A DNA stretch of 16,854 nucleotides from Eggerthellaceae bacterium. GTDB lineage: Bacteria; Actinomycetota; Coriobacteriia; Coriobacteriales; Eggerthellaceae. The position numbers and the translations under genes were made by a program. The notes under the pieces are model-generated. The model did no database searches. It had not been told where the DNA came from and worked only from the letters and a program-made list of their open reading frames with translations. The stretch's first letter is position 1. Every line of letters begins with the position of its first letter. Below, piece by piece: positions 1 to 10,338 of this stretch. The DNA is taken from contig CAAEDC010000138.1 of the NCBI GenBank assembly GCA_900754495.1, forward strand, positions 1 to 16,854, in the 5' to 3' direction.

Positions 1-803
1 CCCGACGATACGGGAACGACGACGCCGTTTTTCTCGTCCCGCACGAGCAGGCAGCCGTCGGCGGCGACGCCTTCGACCGTGCCGGTCACGATGGCGGCCC
101 CCGTCAGATCGACGACGTCGACGTAGTTGCCGCGCAGCGACTCGCTTGCCGCGTACTCCGCGGCAAGCGGCGCGAACCCCTCGCGGATCCAGCGGCGATA
201 CAGCGGCTCGAATTCCTCCAGGATGGCGCGGAGCACCTCTGATTCCGGATCCGCCCCTTGCAAACGGCCCTCGTCGACGAGCGCCGACAGATACGCGGGG
301 ACGTTCTTGGCATCCCGCGCGGCTTCCCCGTCGATCGGCCCGTCAGGCGCGAACACGTTCACGCCGACGCCGACGCACACCGCCCCGCCGCGCGCCTCGG
401 AGGAGATGCCGCAGAGTTTGAAGTAGCGGCGAGCCAACCCGAACGGCAGCGACATGCCCGCGGGCAGCTCGGAAGCGTCAGCGGAGACGACGATGTCGTT
501 GGGCCACTTCACGCGCACGTTGTCGGAAAGCTCAGGACGGACGATGCGCGCGAGCGCGCGCCGCACCGCAAGCCCCGCCGTCAAAGCGAGCGTCGGCAGC
601 TCCGCCGTCGGCGCGGAGGGGCGCAGCAGCATGCTGAAGTACAACCCCCCGACGGGGCTCCTCCACGCGCGGCCCTGCCTGCCGTAGCCTCCCGTCTGGC
701 ATCGCGCGCGCACCACCAACCCTTCGGGCTCCCCCTCGTCGATGGCGCGCTTCACCTCCACGTTGGTCGATTCGACCTCGTCGAGCACGCGGATGCGGAA
801 CAC
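1..803 (-). CDS. birA: Biotin-[acetyl-CoA-carboxylase] ligase, C-terminus beyond window edge
   Basis: Joins biotin to the lysine of a biotin carboxyl carrier protein through biotinyl-AMP, in the cytoplasm. I translated this frame by hand because it runs off the left edge; 267 codons are visible. Near the start is VLDEVESTN (residues 6-14), followed by the adenylate loop QTGGYGRQGRAW (36-47), KWPND (99-103), KLCGI (129-133) and GVGVNV (145-150), in the order expected of class I ligases. The protein begins directly at the catalytic domain, so it lacks the N-terminal helix-turn-helix of bifunctional BirA and is probably not a repressor. The start is GTG at 803, 11 nt after the folPK stop and preceded by a GGGGGA-type ribosome site. 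Oddities: Tyr replaces the first Arg of the usual GRGRxG loop, and the segment between KWPND and the catalytic-lysine motif is about 17 residues longer than usual. Confidence 0.9.
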   Translation of the reverse strand, partial: MFRIRVLDEVESTNVEVKRAIDEGEPEGLVVRARCQTGGYGRQGRAWRSPVGGLYFSMLLRPSAPTAELPTLALTAGLAVRRALARIVRPELSDNVRVKWPNDIVVSADASELPAGMSLPFGLARRYFKLCGISSEARGGAVCVGVGVNVFAPDGPIDGEAARDAKNVPAYLSALVDEGRLQGADPESEVLRAILEEFEPLYRRWIREGFAPLAAEYAASESLRGNYVDVVDLTGAAIVTGTVEGVAADGCLLVRDEKNGVVVPVSS

Positions 804-814
804 GGGGATCCCCC

Positions 815-2118
815 TTAGAGCCGGCGGGCCTTGCCCACCGAGACCTTCTCGTCGGTGACGGGCGTGCCGTCCGCCAGCACGAACCCGGGACGCAGCTCCA
901 GCAGCGGCTTGACCACGAAGTCGCGCTCGAGCGCGCGCGGATGCGGCAGCGTCAGCACGTCGTTGTCTATGACGTAGAGCTGGTAGTCGATGATGTCGAG
1001 ATCGCAGGTGCGCGGACCGTTGGGGATCTCGCGCACGCGTCCGAGGCTGTTCTCAATGGCGTGCAGGTAGTCGAGCAGCTCCTTGGGAGGCACGCCCGTG
1101 CGCAGGATGGCCACCGCGTTGACGAACGCGTCCTGATCCTCGTAGTAGGCGGGCTCGCTCTCGTAGAACCCGGAGATGTCGACGATCTGGGTGTCGGGAA
1201 GCGTGCAGAGCACGCTGATCGCCTGGTTGATGAGCGAGATCTTGCCCTCGCGCTCCTCGCCGGGCTCGGCGACCAAGGGAACGTTGCACCCCATCCCCAG
1301 CACGACCTCGGGACGCAGGTCCTCGAGCGCCTTCGCATGCTCCGCCACGTTGTGGACGCGCACCACGCTCGCGCCGAGCTCGCACGCCATCAGCGCCTCG
1401 GCGGCGGACGCCCGATCGCGCTCGGCGGGCTTGTCGATGCCGTAGGCGAACCCGATGAAGCTCTTGCGCGACAGGGCCGCCATCACGGGATAGCCCAGAT
1501 GCACGATCTCCTGGAAGTTGCGCACCAGCTCGAGCGTCTGCTGCGGCGTCTTGCCGAACCCGGGGCCCGGATCGACGCAGATGCGGTCGCGGGAGATGCC
1601 GGCTTCCTCAAGACGGGCGGCGCGGCTGCCCAGCCAATCGCGCACCTCGGCGACCACGTCGTCGTAGGCGGGGGCGTCCTGCATCGTCGCCGGCTCGCCC
1701 TGCATGTGCATGACCACCACACCGCAATCGCTCGCGACCGCGACATCGACCATCGCGGGGTCGGAGAACCCGGACACGTCGTTGATGATGGCCGCGCCCG
1801 CCTCCAGGCACGCGCGGGCCACATCGGCATGGCGCGTGTCGATGCTGACGCAGATGCCCTCGGCGGCGAGCGCGCGCACGACGTCGATCACGCGGGAAAG
1901 CTCCTCCTCGGGGCTCACCGACGCGGCGCCCGGCCTGGTTGACTCGCCCCCGACGTCGATGATGCGGGCGCCTTCGTCCACCATGCGGCGGGCGTGCGCG
2001 ATCGCCTCATCGAATCCGTCGTGCTCTCCCCCGTCGGAGAACGAATCGGGCGTAACGTTCAAGATGCCCATCAGCGTGGGCATCTTGGTGTCGAATGAGA
2101 ATCGGGAGCAGCGCCACA

Positions 2119-2122
<4 letters not shown>
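815..2122 (-). CDS. folP-folK: Bifunctional dihydropteroate synthase / HPPK (FolP-FolK fusion)
   Basis: Catalyses two successive steps of folate synthesis in one 435-residue cytoplasmic protein. Residues ~14-275 are dihydropteroate synthase (sulfonamide target): MGILNVTPDSFSDGG (18-32), IIDVGGESTRPGA (54-66), SIDTRHADVA (93-102), INDVSG (113-118), DPGPGFGKT (184-192), SRKSFIG (218-224), VRVHNV (254-259). Residues ~273-435 are 6-hydroxymethyl-dihydropterin pyrophosphokinase: GFYESEP (318-324), DAFVNAV (331-337) and the ATP/Mg motif GPRTCDLDI (369-377), then LPHPRALERDFV. The catalytic motifs look intact. The domain order is DHPS then HPPK, the reverse of the HPPK-DHPS enzymes of plants and fungi. 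The ATG at 2122 overlaps the ftsH stop (ATGATG containing TGA), which implies translational coupling; an in-frame ATG at 2083 is an alternative start. No folB or folE is in the window. Confidence 0.92.
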
Positions 2123-4518
<2,396 letters not shown>

Positions 4519-4600
4519 AAACCTTGGTCTTTCCCTTTCCAACGACCCGGCAAAGGCGGCCCGGGCCACGCCGCAGCGGGATCATCGCGCCCGCCGCGCG

Positions 4601-4617
4601 CCGTCTGAGCGAGACGG
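4601..4617 (-). terminator. Hairpin after hpt, possible attenuator or RNA processing site
   Basis: CCGTCT and AGACGG form a 6-bp stem with a 5-nt loop (GAGCG), 6 nt past the hpt stop and about 80 nt before ftsH. No T-run follows on the minus strand, so a full intrinsic terminator is unlikely. The plus strand reads GACGGGGACG next to it, recalling the GGGAC core of the palindromes further right, but the match is too short to assign. Confidence 0.35.
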
Positions 4618-4622
4618 GGACG

Positions 4623-5168
4623 CTACGAATACAGCTCCGGTTTCAAGATGCCGATGTAGGGTAGGTTGCGATACCGCTCGGCATAGTCGAGACCGTACCC
4701 CACGATGAACTCGTCGGGGCATTCGAACCCGACGTACCTGCAGTCGATGTCGGCTTGCGCCTCCGTCTTCTTGCGCAGAAGCGTCGCCACGGCGATGGAG
4801 GCGGGGTTGCGCGAGGAGAGGTTCTTGAGCAGGTACTTCAAGGTGAGTCCGGAATCGAGGATGTCCTCGGCGACGATGACATGGCGCCCCTCGATCTCGG
4901 AGGTGAGGTCCTTGAGGATGCGCACGACGCCCGAGCTTTTCGCCCCGTTGCCGTACGACGAGATCGCCATGTAGTCCATCTCGATCGGAAGCTCGATCGC
5001 ACGCGCCAGATCCGCCATGAAGATGGCGGCTCCGCGCAGCACCGACACCAAGACGATGCCGTCCCCCGCCGCGGAGGCGTAGTCCCGCGTGATGGCGGCT
5101 CCGATCTCGCCGACGCGGCGAGCCAGGTCCTCCTGGGTGAAAAGCACTTCCTGGATGTCGTTATGCAC
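4623..5168 (-). CDS. hpt: Hypoxanthine phosphoribosyltransferase
   Basis: Salvages hypoxanthine and guanine to IMP and GMP using PRPP, in the cytoplasm. The PRPP-binding signature VIVAEDILDSGLTL is at residues 97-110, the upstream loop SVLRGAAIFMADL at 42-54, and the C-terminal base-binding region DEFIVGYGLDYAERYRNLPYIG at 152-173 is very typical of bacterial Hpt. I start at GTG 5168 (181 aa, family length) because AGGAAGG lies 5 nt upstream. An ATG at 5228 would give 201 aa, and the open frame continues to 5495, but those extensions do not resemble Hpt and run through the predicted promoter. hpt next to ftsH is a conserved pairing in many Gram-positives, where tilS is normally adjacent; here tilS lies about 8.4 kb away. 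Confidence 0.94.
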   Translation of the reverse strand: MHNDIQEVLFTQEDLARRVGEIGAAITRDYASAAGDGIVLVSVLRGAAIFMADLARAIELPIEMDYMAISSYGNGAKSSGVVRILKDLTSEIEGRHVIVAEDILDSGLTLKYLLKNLSSRNPASIAVATLLRKKTEAQADIDCRYVGFECPDEFIVGYGLDYAERYRNLPYIGILKPELYS

Positions 5169-5262
5169 GAACGCCTTCCTAACCGATCCGCCCGATGCGC
5201 TCCGTATGCCCTGCTTGGCGGCGGGCATGCGAAAGCGTTCGGGACTTGCCTCGAATTCGGCT

Positions 5263-5268
5263 AGTGTA
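5263..5268 (-). promoter_or_regulatory. Predicted -10 of the hpt(-ftsH-folPK-birA) promoter
   Basis: On the minus strand the sequence TGGTACACT gives an extended -10 (TG-n-TACACT), placing the start site near 5256 and leaving a leader of about 88 nt before the GTG of hpt. I see no good -35 hexamer at the usual spacing. Prediction by eye. Confidence 0.35.
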
Positions 5269-5403
5269 CCATTGCACCGCGCCCGGCAAGCTAACGAGAC
5301 GGCAACGCCGGGGGAAGTGACACCGATTTTACATTTCATATAAGGCGTCTGAGCAGGCGGTCGACGACGCACTGCCTCGACGGAGCTCCTGCGGGCAAAG
5401 GCG

Positions 5404-5424
5404 CCCGGCGGCTGGACCCGGCGG
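5404..5424. repeat. Short tandem direct repeat CCCGGCGG in the maf-hpt gap
   Basis: CCCGGCGG occurs at 5404-5411 and again at 5417-5424 (period 13). The rest of 5270-5446 shows no coding potential I can support, no tRNA-like T-loop and no clear hairpin beyond short GC stems. It is the plain part of the 393-nt gene-free stretch between hpt and maf. Confidence 0.4.
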
Positions 5425-5446
5425 AGTTCGGCGGGATCTCGCCGCT

Positions 5447-5560
5447 GATTCGCGCTAAATCGAGCCTGCCGGCTATCAAGCGGCATGCCTGTCATCTGGG
5501 GTTATATAGCATAACACCAGGTCATAAACTTTGACCCGGATACGCGGTTTAGCGCGAATC
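5447..5560. repeat. 114-nt element closed by a perfect 13-bp inverted repeat with internal hairpins
   Basis: GATTCGCGCTAAA (5447-5459) is matched exactly by its reverse complement at 5548-5560. Read on the plus strand the stem gains three more pairs including one G-U. Inside are CTGG-G-GTTAT / ATAAC-A-CCAG (9 pairs, one mismatch, 5-nt loop, 5496-5520), GGTCA / TGACC around 5520-5536 (competing with the former), and TGCCG / CGGCA (5-bp stem, 9-nt loop, 5467-5485). Together these suggest a multi-branched RNA or a small palindromic insertion. The right end lies 1 nt past the maf stop. Flanking target-site duplications were not found. I recognise no known riboswitch consensus. Confidence 0.55.
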
Positions 5561-5561
5561 C

Positions 5562-6260
5562 CTAGCGGGCCGCGGCGAGATCGGGGAACTCGCGCAGCAG
5601 ACGCGCGACGGGAAGGCCGATGACCGTGTCGCGATCGCCCTCGATGTGCTTGATGAGCTTGGCTCCTTCGCCCTGGGCGGCGTACGCTCCGGCCTTGTCG
5701 AACGACTCCCCCTGGCGCAGGTATTCGGCGATGCGCTCGTCTGAGAGCTCGTGGAACGTGACGTCGGCCGCGTCGGCGAACGTGCGGAACCCCAGCGACA
5801 CCTGGCCCTCGGCGTTGGTCGCGATCATCCACACCGAAACGGCGGTGACCACCTGGTGGGTGTCGCCCGAGAGGGCGCGCAGCATGCGCTTGGCATCGGA
5901 GAGGTTGCGCGGCTTGCCGAAGATCTCGCGCTGGTGGACGACCATCGTGTCGGCGCCGAGCACGATGAGCATGCCGGCGAACTCGGGGTCTGTCAGGATC
6001 TCCTGCACGACGGCGCCCGCCTTGCGCTCGGCGAGCTTCTTGCACGCCTCGGGCGGGTCGGCGAGCAGATCGGGCTCGAGCGTCTCGTCGACGTCGGCGG
6101 CATGCACGGTGAAGCGGATGCCGGCGTCGGAGAGCAGCTGCCTGCGGCGCGGCGAGCCGCTGGCGAGGACGACTTTGAATGCGGGCGGCTGAGCGGCGTC
6201 CGAAGATGCCGCGTCAGCCGTCTGGTTGGTGATGTTCTGTTCGTTTTCCATGGGCGGCAT
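5562..6260 (-). CDS. maf: Maf family nucleotide pyrophosphatase (septum formation inhibitor Maf-like)
   Basis: A Maf/YhdE-type enzyme, which hydrolyses non-canonical or pyrimidine nucleoside triphosphates to monophosphates; some homologues affect division. The product is 232 aa: a Ser/Ala/Thr-rich 28-residue N-terminal extension, then KVVLASGSPRRRQLL with the phosphate-binding SGSPRR motif, LGADTMVV with the catalytic Asp region, GKPRNLSDAKRML, and FDKAGAYAAQGEGAKLI matching the conserved C-terminal DKAGAYxxQG motif. Two ATGs are possible, 6260 and 6251. Neither has a ribosome site, and a TACAAT -10 overlaps the first ATG, so translation may start at 6251 on a nearly leaderless mRNA. It is followed by a structured element and then hpt, and preceded by the convergently oriented end of nothing else: the permease ends 106 nt upstream in the same direction. 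Confidence 0.93.
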   Translation of the reverse strand: MPPMENEQNITNQTADAASSDAAQPPAFKVVLASGSPRRRQLLSDAGIRFTVHAADVDETLEPDLLADPPEACKKLAERKAGAVVQEILTDPEFAGMLIVLGADTMVVHQREIFGKPRNLSDAKRMLRALSGDTHQVVTAVSVWMIATNAEGQVSLGFRTFADAADVTFHELSDERIAEYLRQGESFDKAGAYAAQGEGAKLIKHIEGDRDTVIGLPVARLLREFPDLAAAR

Positions 6261-6264
6261 TGTA
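6259..6264 (-). promoter_or_regulatory. Predicted -10 of maf, near-leaderless start
   Basis: TACAAT on the minus strand is followed by 7 nt and then ATG at 6251, placing transcription start at about that ATG. A poor -35 candidate (TTAGCG) sits 18 nt upstream. No Shine-Dalgarno precedes either ATG, which agrees with leaderless initiation, a common mode in Actinobacteria. Confidence 0.4.
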
Positions 6265-6344
6265 ACGCACGCCCGATAAACGCGCTAATCGCCCAAATAC
6301 GGCACCCTGATGCCGACATTCGACGATCAGCGCGACTTGCCGCA

Positions 6345-6359
6345 TGCCCCAACGGGGCA
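6345..6359 (-). terminator. Hairpin after the ABC permease gene
   Basis: TGCCCC / GGGGCA form a perfect 6-bp stem with a 3-nt loop, 7 nt past the permease stop codon. There is no T-run, so it is either a weak intrinsic terminator or a 3'-end stabiliser. Confidence 0.4.
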
Positions 6360-6366
6360 GATGACG

Positions 6367-9300
6367 CTACACCGCATCGGCGCGCAGCGCCTCCACCACG
6401 TTGGCGGCGTGGCTTTTGCGCAGGGCGAAGGCGACGCTGATCGCCAGCACGACGAGCACGAGCGCGACCGCCGCGCCGATATAGGCCCACGGCAGCGAGA
6501 AGCCGACGCCCTCGAACGCGATGCCGAGCGCCTGGTAGAGCAGCCACGCCACCGCGATCGCCAGCACCAAGCCGATCACCAGGCCGCGCAGCGCGTAGCT
6601 GGCGCATTCGCACACCAGCATCCGGGCGAACGCGCGGTCCCCCATGCCCACCGACTTGAGCACCGCGAACTCGCGCATGCGCAGGATGATGCTGTTGGTG
6701 AGCGTGTTGAACACGTTGGCCACCGCGATGAGCGCCATGATGACCGTGAAGCACAGGATGAACACCTGGATGGTCTGGAACGCGAGGCGCGTGGACTCGG
6801 CGCTCACGACCAGATCCACCACGTTCACGGTGAGGCCGGCGTAGCCGTCCGCCAGCTCGCGCAGCTGCTCGACCGCGGATTCATGGTCGTCCGCTTGGAA
6901 GGTGGCCGTCGCGAACGAATAGGAAAACGGCGTATCGTGCTCGATGACGGACAACCGCTCGCCCGGCGCATCTTCCGCAGCAGCGCCATCCGCCGCCTTC
7001 GTGATCTCGTCGGACATGAGCAGCACCGGAATCCCGCGCGACGCCGACATGAGGTTCGCGATGGGTGGGGCCTCGGGGGCGAGCGCCACCACATCGATCT
7101 GCACGCTTCGGGCCGAATCGAGCGAGACCCGCTCGACCGCCGGATCCCCTTCCGCCGCCGACGCCTGGTCGATCAGACCGAGCACCGGGGCGCCGTCCTC
7201 GCCCTCGACCACGCCCAGGCTGGAGAACCCCTCGGGGACCGTCGCCCCGCAGTACGCTCGGAACGAGCCCGTTTGCGCGAAGGGGTCGATGTCGAGATAC
7301 GCCGCGTCCGCCGTCACGCCCTGGTAGGCGTTCAGCGCGATGGCGCGCGGATGCCCGGGGTCGGCAAAGTCGAGGTCGCCTACGCCGAGCGACTCCGCCA
7401 TCTGGGAGAACGAACTCTCGTCGAGGTAGAACACCTCCAGCCTGCCGTAGTAAGCGCCGTCTTGGCCGAACGGCTGCGGCGACCAGCTTGCCGAGCCCAG
7501 ATCGTGGTTCTGCTGGATGGCATCGCGCCCCGCGTCGGAGATCATCCCCGCTGGCAGCGCCGCCTCCATGCTTCCCTGCCTGACGACCCCGTCCGAGCTG
7601 ACGCCCTCGAGCGAAGCGGCCTCGTCCAGCAACTCATCGAACTGCTCCGCCTGGGCGCTGAGCTCGTCGTTCTGCGAATCGGATCCGCTCGCCATCAGCG
7701 TGATGTCCGCGTCGGACGACGCGCCCGCCGCGCTGCCGGCGCGCGAGACGATCGGATCCATCGTCACCGCCACGGCCCCCGCCGTCACCACCAGCACCAC
7801 GCTCACCGCGAGCGACATGACGACGATGCGCCCGCGCGCGCTCTGCCGTGAGAGGTTGCGATGCGCGATGATGCCCGGCACGTTGGCGACAAGGCCCCAC
7901 AGGCCGCCGTCGGAGCGTTTGGAGAACGGAGCGGCGGACGCCGCCGATGTGCGCGCCCCGCGCGCCGCCTTGCGCTGCGCCCGCTTGGACAGGCGGACAT
8001 CCTGCACCTGCCGGATGGCGTCGACCGCCGACACGCGTCCGGCGCGCAGCGCGGGGATCCACGCGCTCACCAGCAGCGTGACCAGCGACAGCGCCGCGGA
8101 TATGGCAAGCGATGCGGGCTCGACCGCCAATGCCAGACCCTCGTCCACGCCAAGCAGCGCCGAGAACCCGGCCCCTGTGAGCTGCAGCACCGCCGCCGTG
8201 CCGCCGATGCCCAAAAGGATTCCGCAGGGGATGCCGACGGCACCGAGCATCAACGCCTCGACCAGCACCGATCGCCGCAGCTGGCGCTTGGAGGCGCCGA
8301 GCGACGCGAGCAGCCCGAACTGGCGCGTGCGCTCCGCCACCGAGATCGAGAACGAGTTGTAGATGAGCGACACCGAGGCGACCGCGACCACGAGCGCAAG
8401 GATCCCCGCCATCGCGGTGAGCGAATCCTGAAGGAGGCTGCCGTTGGATATCCCCTGGTAGCGCGTCAGATTGCCATGGGCATACACCACCATGTCGCCG
8501 TAGTACAGGCCGGTTCCCTCATAGGGCAGGCCGCTCACGAACCCGGTTATCTCGTCGAGGCTGCCAAAGCCCTGGGTCGCAGCCCAAACGTCGGTGTAGC
8601 AGCCGGTCAGGGCGTCGTCGGCGCCCATCTGCCCTCCCGACACCATCTCGACGCCGCCCGGCGCGGTGATCGCCAAGGAAACCCCGTCGCTCGATGCGAC
8701 GAAGTCGTTGCCCGTGTAATGCGCGCCCGAATCGTCGTAGAAGCCCACGACGGAGAACTCCATCCGCTCGCGAGAAGCAAGGAGCATCGCCCCGCCTTCG
8801 TATTTGGCGGCCGCACGAGGCTCCTCGGACGCCGCCGAGCCGCCGTAGCCCTCGATCGGCGCGCCTTGGGCATCGACCACTGCGCCGCCGGCAAGAATCT
8901 CCTGCACGGCGTTCAGAGTGGAGGCGATGCTGCCGCGATCGGGATCGGCGGGAACGTAGCGGCAGACGTCGAGCGCGATCGAGCCGCCCAGCGTGAGCGC
9001 GCCGTCGGTCGCGACGCCGCCGCCGTCCTCGCCGCCCAGCGTCGTTCCGCGCAGGCGCTCGGGCAGCATCACCTCGCCCAGGGCCTCGGGCGCACGCCCC
9101 TCCGTCACCTCGGGCAGGCAGGTTATCCCCGCGCCATCGCGCTCCACCTGGCCCTTCGCCGCCTGGGGCAGCGATTTGACGATGAGACCGGAGCCCAGCG
9201 TCTCGCTCTCCCGCTCCGAGTACCACGCGACGCCGCCGTCATGGGATACGGCGGCGTCGGTGATGTTGTCGCTTTGCTCCATCGCGTTGATCGTCTCGTC

Positions 9301-9498
9301 CGCCGCGCCCTGGACATACACCTGCCACCAGCCCTCCGTGGCGATGGTGCGCTGGTAGAGGCCTTGCTGGAGACTGGCGACCGTCGTCCAGATGGCGGTG
9401 ATCAACGCGACCGACAGCGCGATGCCGATGATCGACACCACGGTGCGCATGCGGTTTTTGGCGAGCGACCGCCGCGTGAAGGAGGTCATGACGCTCAT
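6367..9498 (-). CDS. Large ABC transporter permease, FtsX/MacB type, 8 membrane helices
   Basis: Membrane subunit of an ABC system, 1043 aa. Helices are predicted at about 19-41, 361-383, 412-440, 463-485, 557-580, 910-927, 968-991 and 1005-1026. Two FtsX domains (~360-490 and ~910-1030) carry the typical ERTRQFGLLASLGASKRQL and RMREFAVLKSVGMGDRAFA segments after their first helix. Two extracytoplasmic domains of roughly 320 and 330 residues separate the helices. This is a MacB-like half-unit repeated in one chain rather than the 10-helix BceB layout. Relatives are annotated as antimicrobial-peptide or lipid/lipoprotein transport proteins; the substrate cannot be read from sequence. Its ATG overlaps the ATPase stop (ATGA), so the two are coupled and presumably form one complex under control of the adjacent two-component system. 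Confidence 0.92.
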   Translation of the reverse strand: MSVMTSFTRRSLAKNRMRTVVSIIGIALSVALITAIWTTVASLQQGLYQRTIATEGWWQVYVQGAADETINAMEQSDNITDAAVSHDGGVAWYSERESETLGSGLIVKSLPQAAKGQVERDGAGITCLPEVTEGRAPEALGEVMLPERLRGTTLGGEDGGGVATDGALTLGGSIALDVCRYVPADPDRGSIASTLNAVQEILAGGAVVDAQGAPIEGYGGSAASEEPRAAAKYEGGAMLLASRERMEFSVVGFYDDSGAHYTGNDFVASSDGVSLAITAPGGVEMVSGGQMGADDALTGCYTDVWAATQGFGSLDEITGFVSGLPYEGTGLYYGDMVVYAHGNLTRYQGISNGSLLQDSLTAMAGILALVVAVASVSLIYNSFSISVAERTRQFGLLASLGASKRQLRRSVLVEALMLGAVGIPCGILLGIGGTAAVLQLTGAGFSALLGVDEGLALAVEPASLAISAALSLVTLLVSAWIPALRAGRVSAVDAIRQVQDVRLSKRAQRKAARGARTSAASAAPFSKRSDGGLWGLVANVPGIIAHRNLSRQSARGRIVVMSLAVSVVLVVTAGAVAVTMDPIVSRAGSAAGASSDADITLMASGSDSQNDELSAQAEQFDELLDEAASLEGVSSDGVVRQGSMEAALPAGMISDAGRDAIQQNHDLGSASWSPQPFGQDGAYYGRLEVFYLDESSFSQMAESLGVGDLDFADPGHPRAIALNAYQGVTADAAYLDIDPFAQTGSFRAYCGATVPEGFSSLGVVEGEDGAPVLGLIDQASAAEGDPAVERVSLDSARSVQIDVVALAPEAPPIANLMSASRGIPVLLMSDEITKAADGAAAEDAPGERLSVIEHDTPFSYSFATATFQADDHESAVEQLRELADGYAGLTVNVVDLVVSAESTRLAFQTIQVFILCFTVIMALIAVANVFNTLTNSIILRMREFAVLKSVGMGDRAFARMLVCECASYALRGLVIGLVLAIAVAWLLYQALGIAFEGVGFSLPWAYIGAAVALVLVVLAISVAFALRKSHAANVVEALRADAV

Positions 9499-10178
9499 CG
9501 CCGGATCCTCTCGTCGCGGGCGATGCGGCCGTCCTCTATGGCGATGATGCGATCGGCGGTGGCGGCGATGTCCTCGTCATGGGTGATCACCACCAGCGTC
9601 TGGCCCATCTCCTTGTTGGACGCGCGCAGAAGAGCCATGATCTCGTGGCTGTTGCGCGAGTCGAGGTTGCCGGTGGGCTCGTCGGCGAGCACGACCGACG
9701 GCGCGTTCATGAGGGCGCGGCCGATGGCGGCGCGCTGCTGCTGGCCGCCGGAAAGCTGGTTGGGCAGCGCGCCCTCGCGGCCCTCCAGTCCCAGCGTGCG
9801 CAGCAGGGTCGCCAGACGCTCGCGGTTCACCGGGCGCCCGTCGAGCGCCACGGGGAGCGTGATGTTCTCCACGACGTTGAGCACGGGGATGAGGTTGTAG
9901 AACTGGTACACCAGCCCCACCTCGCGGCGACGGAACACCGCCAGCTGCTCGTCGGAGCGCGCATAGATGTCCTCGCCGTTCAGGCGCACCGTGCCCGAAG
10001 TGGGGCGGTCCACGCCGCCCATCAGATGCAGCAGCGTCGATTTGCCCGATCCGGACGAGCCGACGATGGCGCAGAACTCGCCCTCCGCAACGGAGAACGA
10101 CACATCGTCGAGCGCGCGCGTCGCCGTTGCGCCCTTGCCGTAGACCTTGGTGAGATGATCGACCGAAAGGATGTCCAT
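9495..10178 (-). CDS. ABC transporter ATP-binding protein (LolD/MacB/SalX type)
   Basis: Cytoplasmic ATPase subunit partnering the permease encoded directly downstream. 227 aa, the normal size. Walker A GSSGSGKST (40-48), Q-loop Gln92 in LVYQFYNLIPVLNVVEN, signature LSGGQQQR (142-149), Walker B VVLADEPTGNLDS (162-174) and the switch histidine in VITHDEDIA (His200) are all present. The LADEPTGNLDS and YQFYNLIP segments are typical of the MacB/LolD group that energises FtsX-type permeases by mechanotransmission. The ATG at 10178 has AAGG(CGG) about 8-10 nt upstream. A 224-nt gap separates it from the histidine kinase gene and holds a palindrome, a putative operator and a promoter, so it probably has its own regulated transcript. 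Confidence 0.95.
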   Translation of the reverse strand: MDILSVDHLTKVYGKGATATRALDDVSFSVAEGEFCAIVGSSGSGKSTLLHLMGGVDRPTSGTVRLNGEDIYARSDEQLAVFRRREVGLVYQFYNLIPVLNVVENITLPVALDGRPVNRERLATLLRTLGLEGREGALPNQLSGGQQQRAAIGRALMNAPSVVLADEPTGNLDSRNSHEIMALLRASNKEMGQTLVVITHDEDIAATADRIIAIEDGRIARDERIRR

Positions 10179-10285
10179 GGCATCCGCCTTTCCCTGGATC
10201 GAAGGAGGTTGCGCCGCAAAGCACGCCCTCCGCAGAAAGCCCTCGCAGGCGCGCCGTCGCGCGGATGGCGCAGCCCCGCACCTTC

Positions 10286-10291
10286 AGTATG
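10286..10291 (-). promoter_or_regulatory. Predicted -10 of the ABC transporter operon
   Basis: CATACT on the minus strand, 33 nt downstream of the TTACG-N4-CGTAA operator and about 100 nt before the ATPase start codon. No recognisable -35, as expected for an activator-dependent promoter. A loose half-site GGTAA lies 11 nt upstream of it. Prediction by eye. Confidence 0.35.
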
Positions 10292-10324
10292 GCAAGGCGC
10301 CCTTACCGCCCTCTGCCGCGCACC

Positions 10325-10338
10325 TTACGATCCCGTAA
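10325..10338. promoter_or_regulatory. Putative response-regulator operator upstream of the ABC genes
   Basis: Perfect inverted repeat TTACG-ATCC-CGTAA, flanked as CCTTACG....CGTAAT. The same element, matching at 14 of 17 positions, lies upstream of the response-regulator gene at 12379-12392. No other copy was noticed in the window. Its last two bases are also the first two of the palindrome that follows the kinase gene. Confidence 0.6.

Noticed and set aside
5169..5495. N-terminal extension of Hpt to 290 residues
   Set aside because: Extension has no family similarity, crosses the predicted promoter, and the GTG at 5168 has an AGGAAGG site at proper spacing.
5447..5560. Transposon with terminal inverted repeats
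   Set aside because: No transposase and no matching target-site duplication at the flanks; kept only as an inverted-repeat element.
5270..5560. tRNA, SRP RNA or tmRNA in the long gap between maf and hpt
   Set aside because: No GTTCRANNC T-loop with acceptor pairing, no SRP GGAAGCAGC-type signature, no tmRNA tag frame.
7861..9900. 679-codon plus-strand frame opposite the permease and ATPase genes
   Set aside because: Arg/His/Ala-rich antisense translation typical of high-GC coding DNA; spans two real genes.
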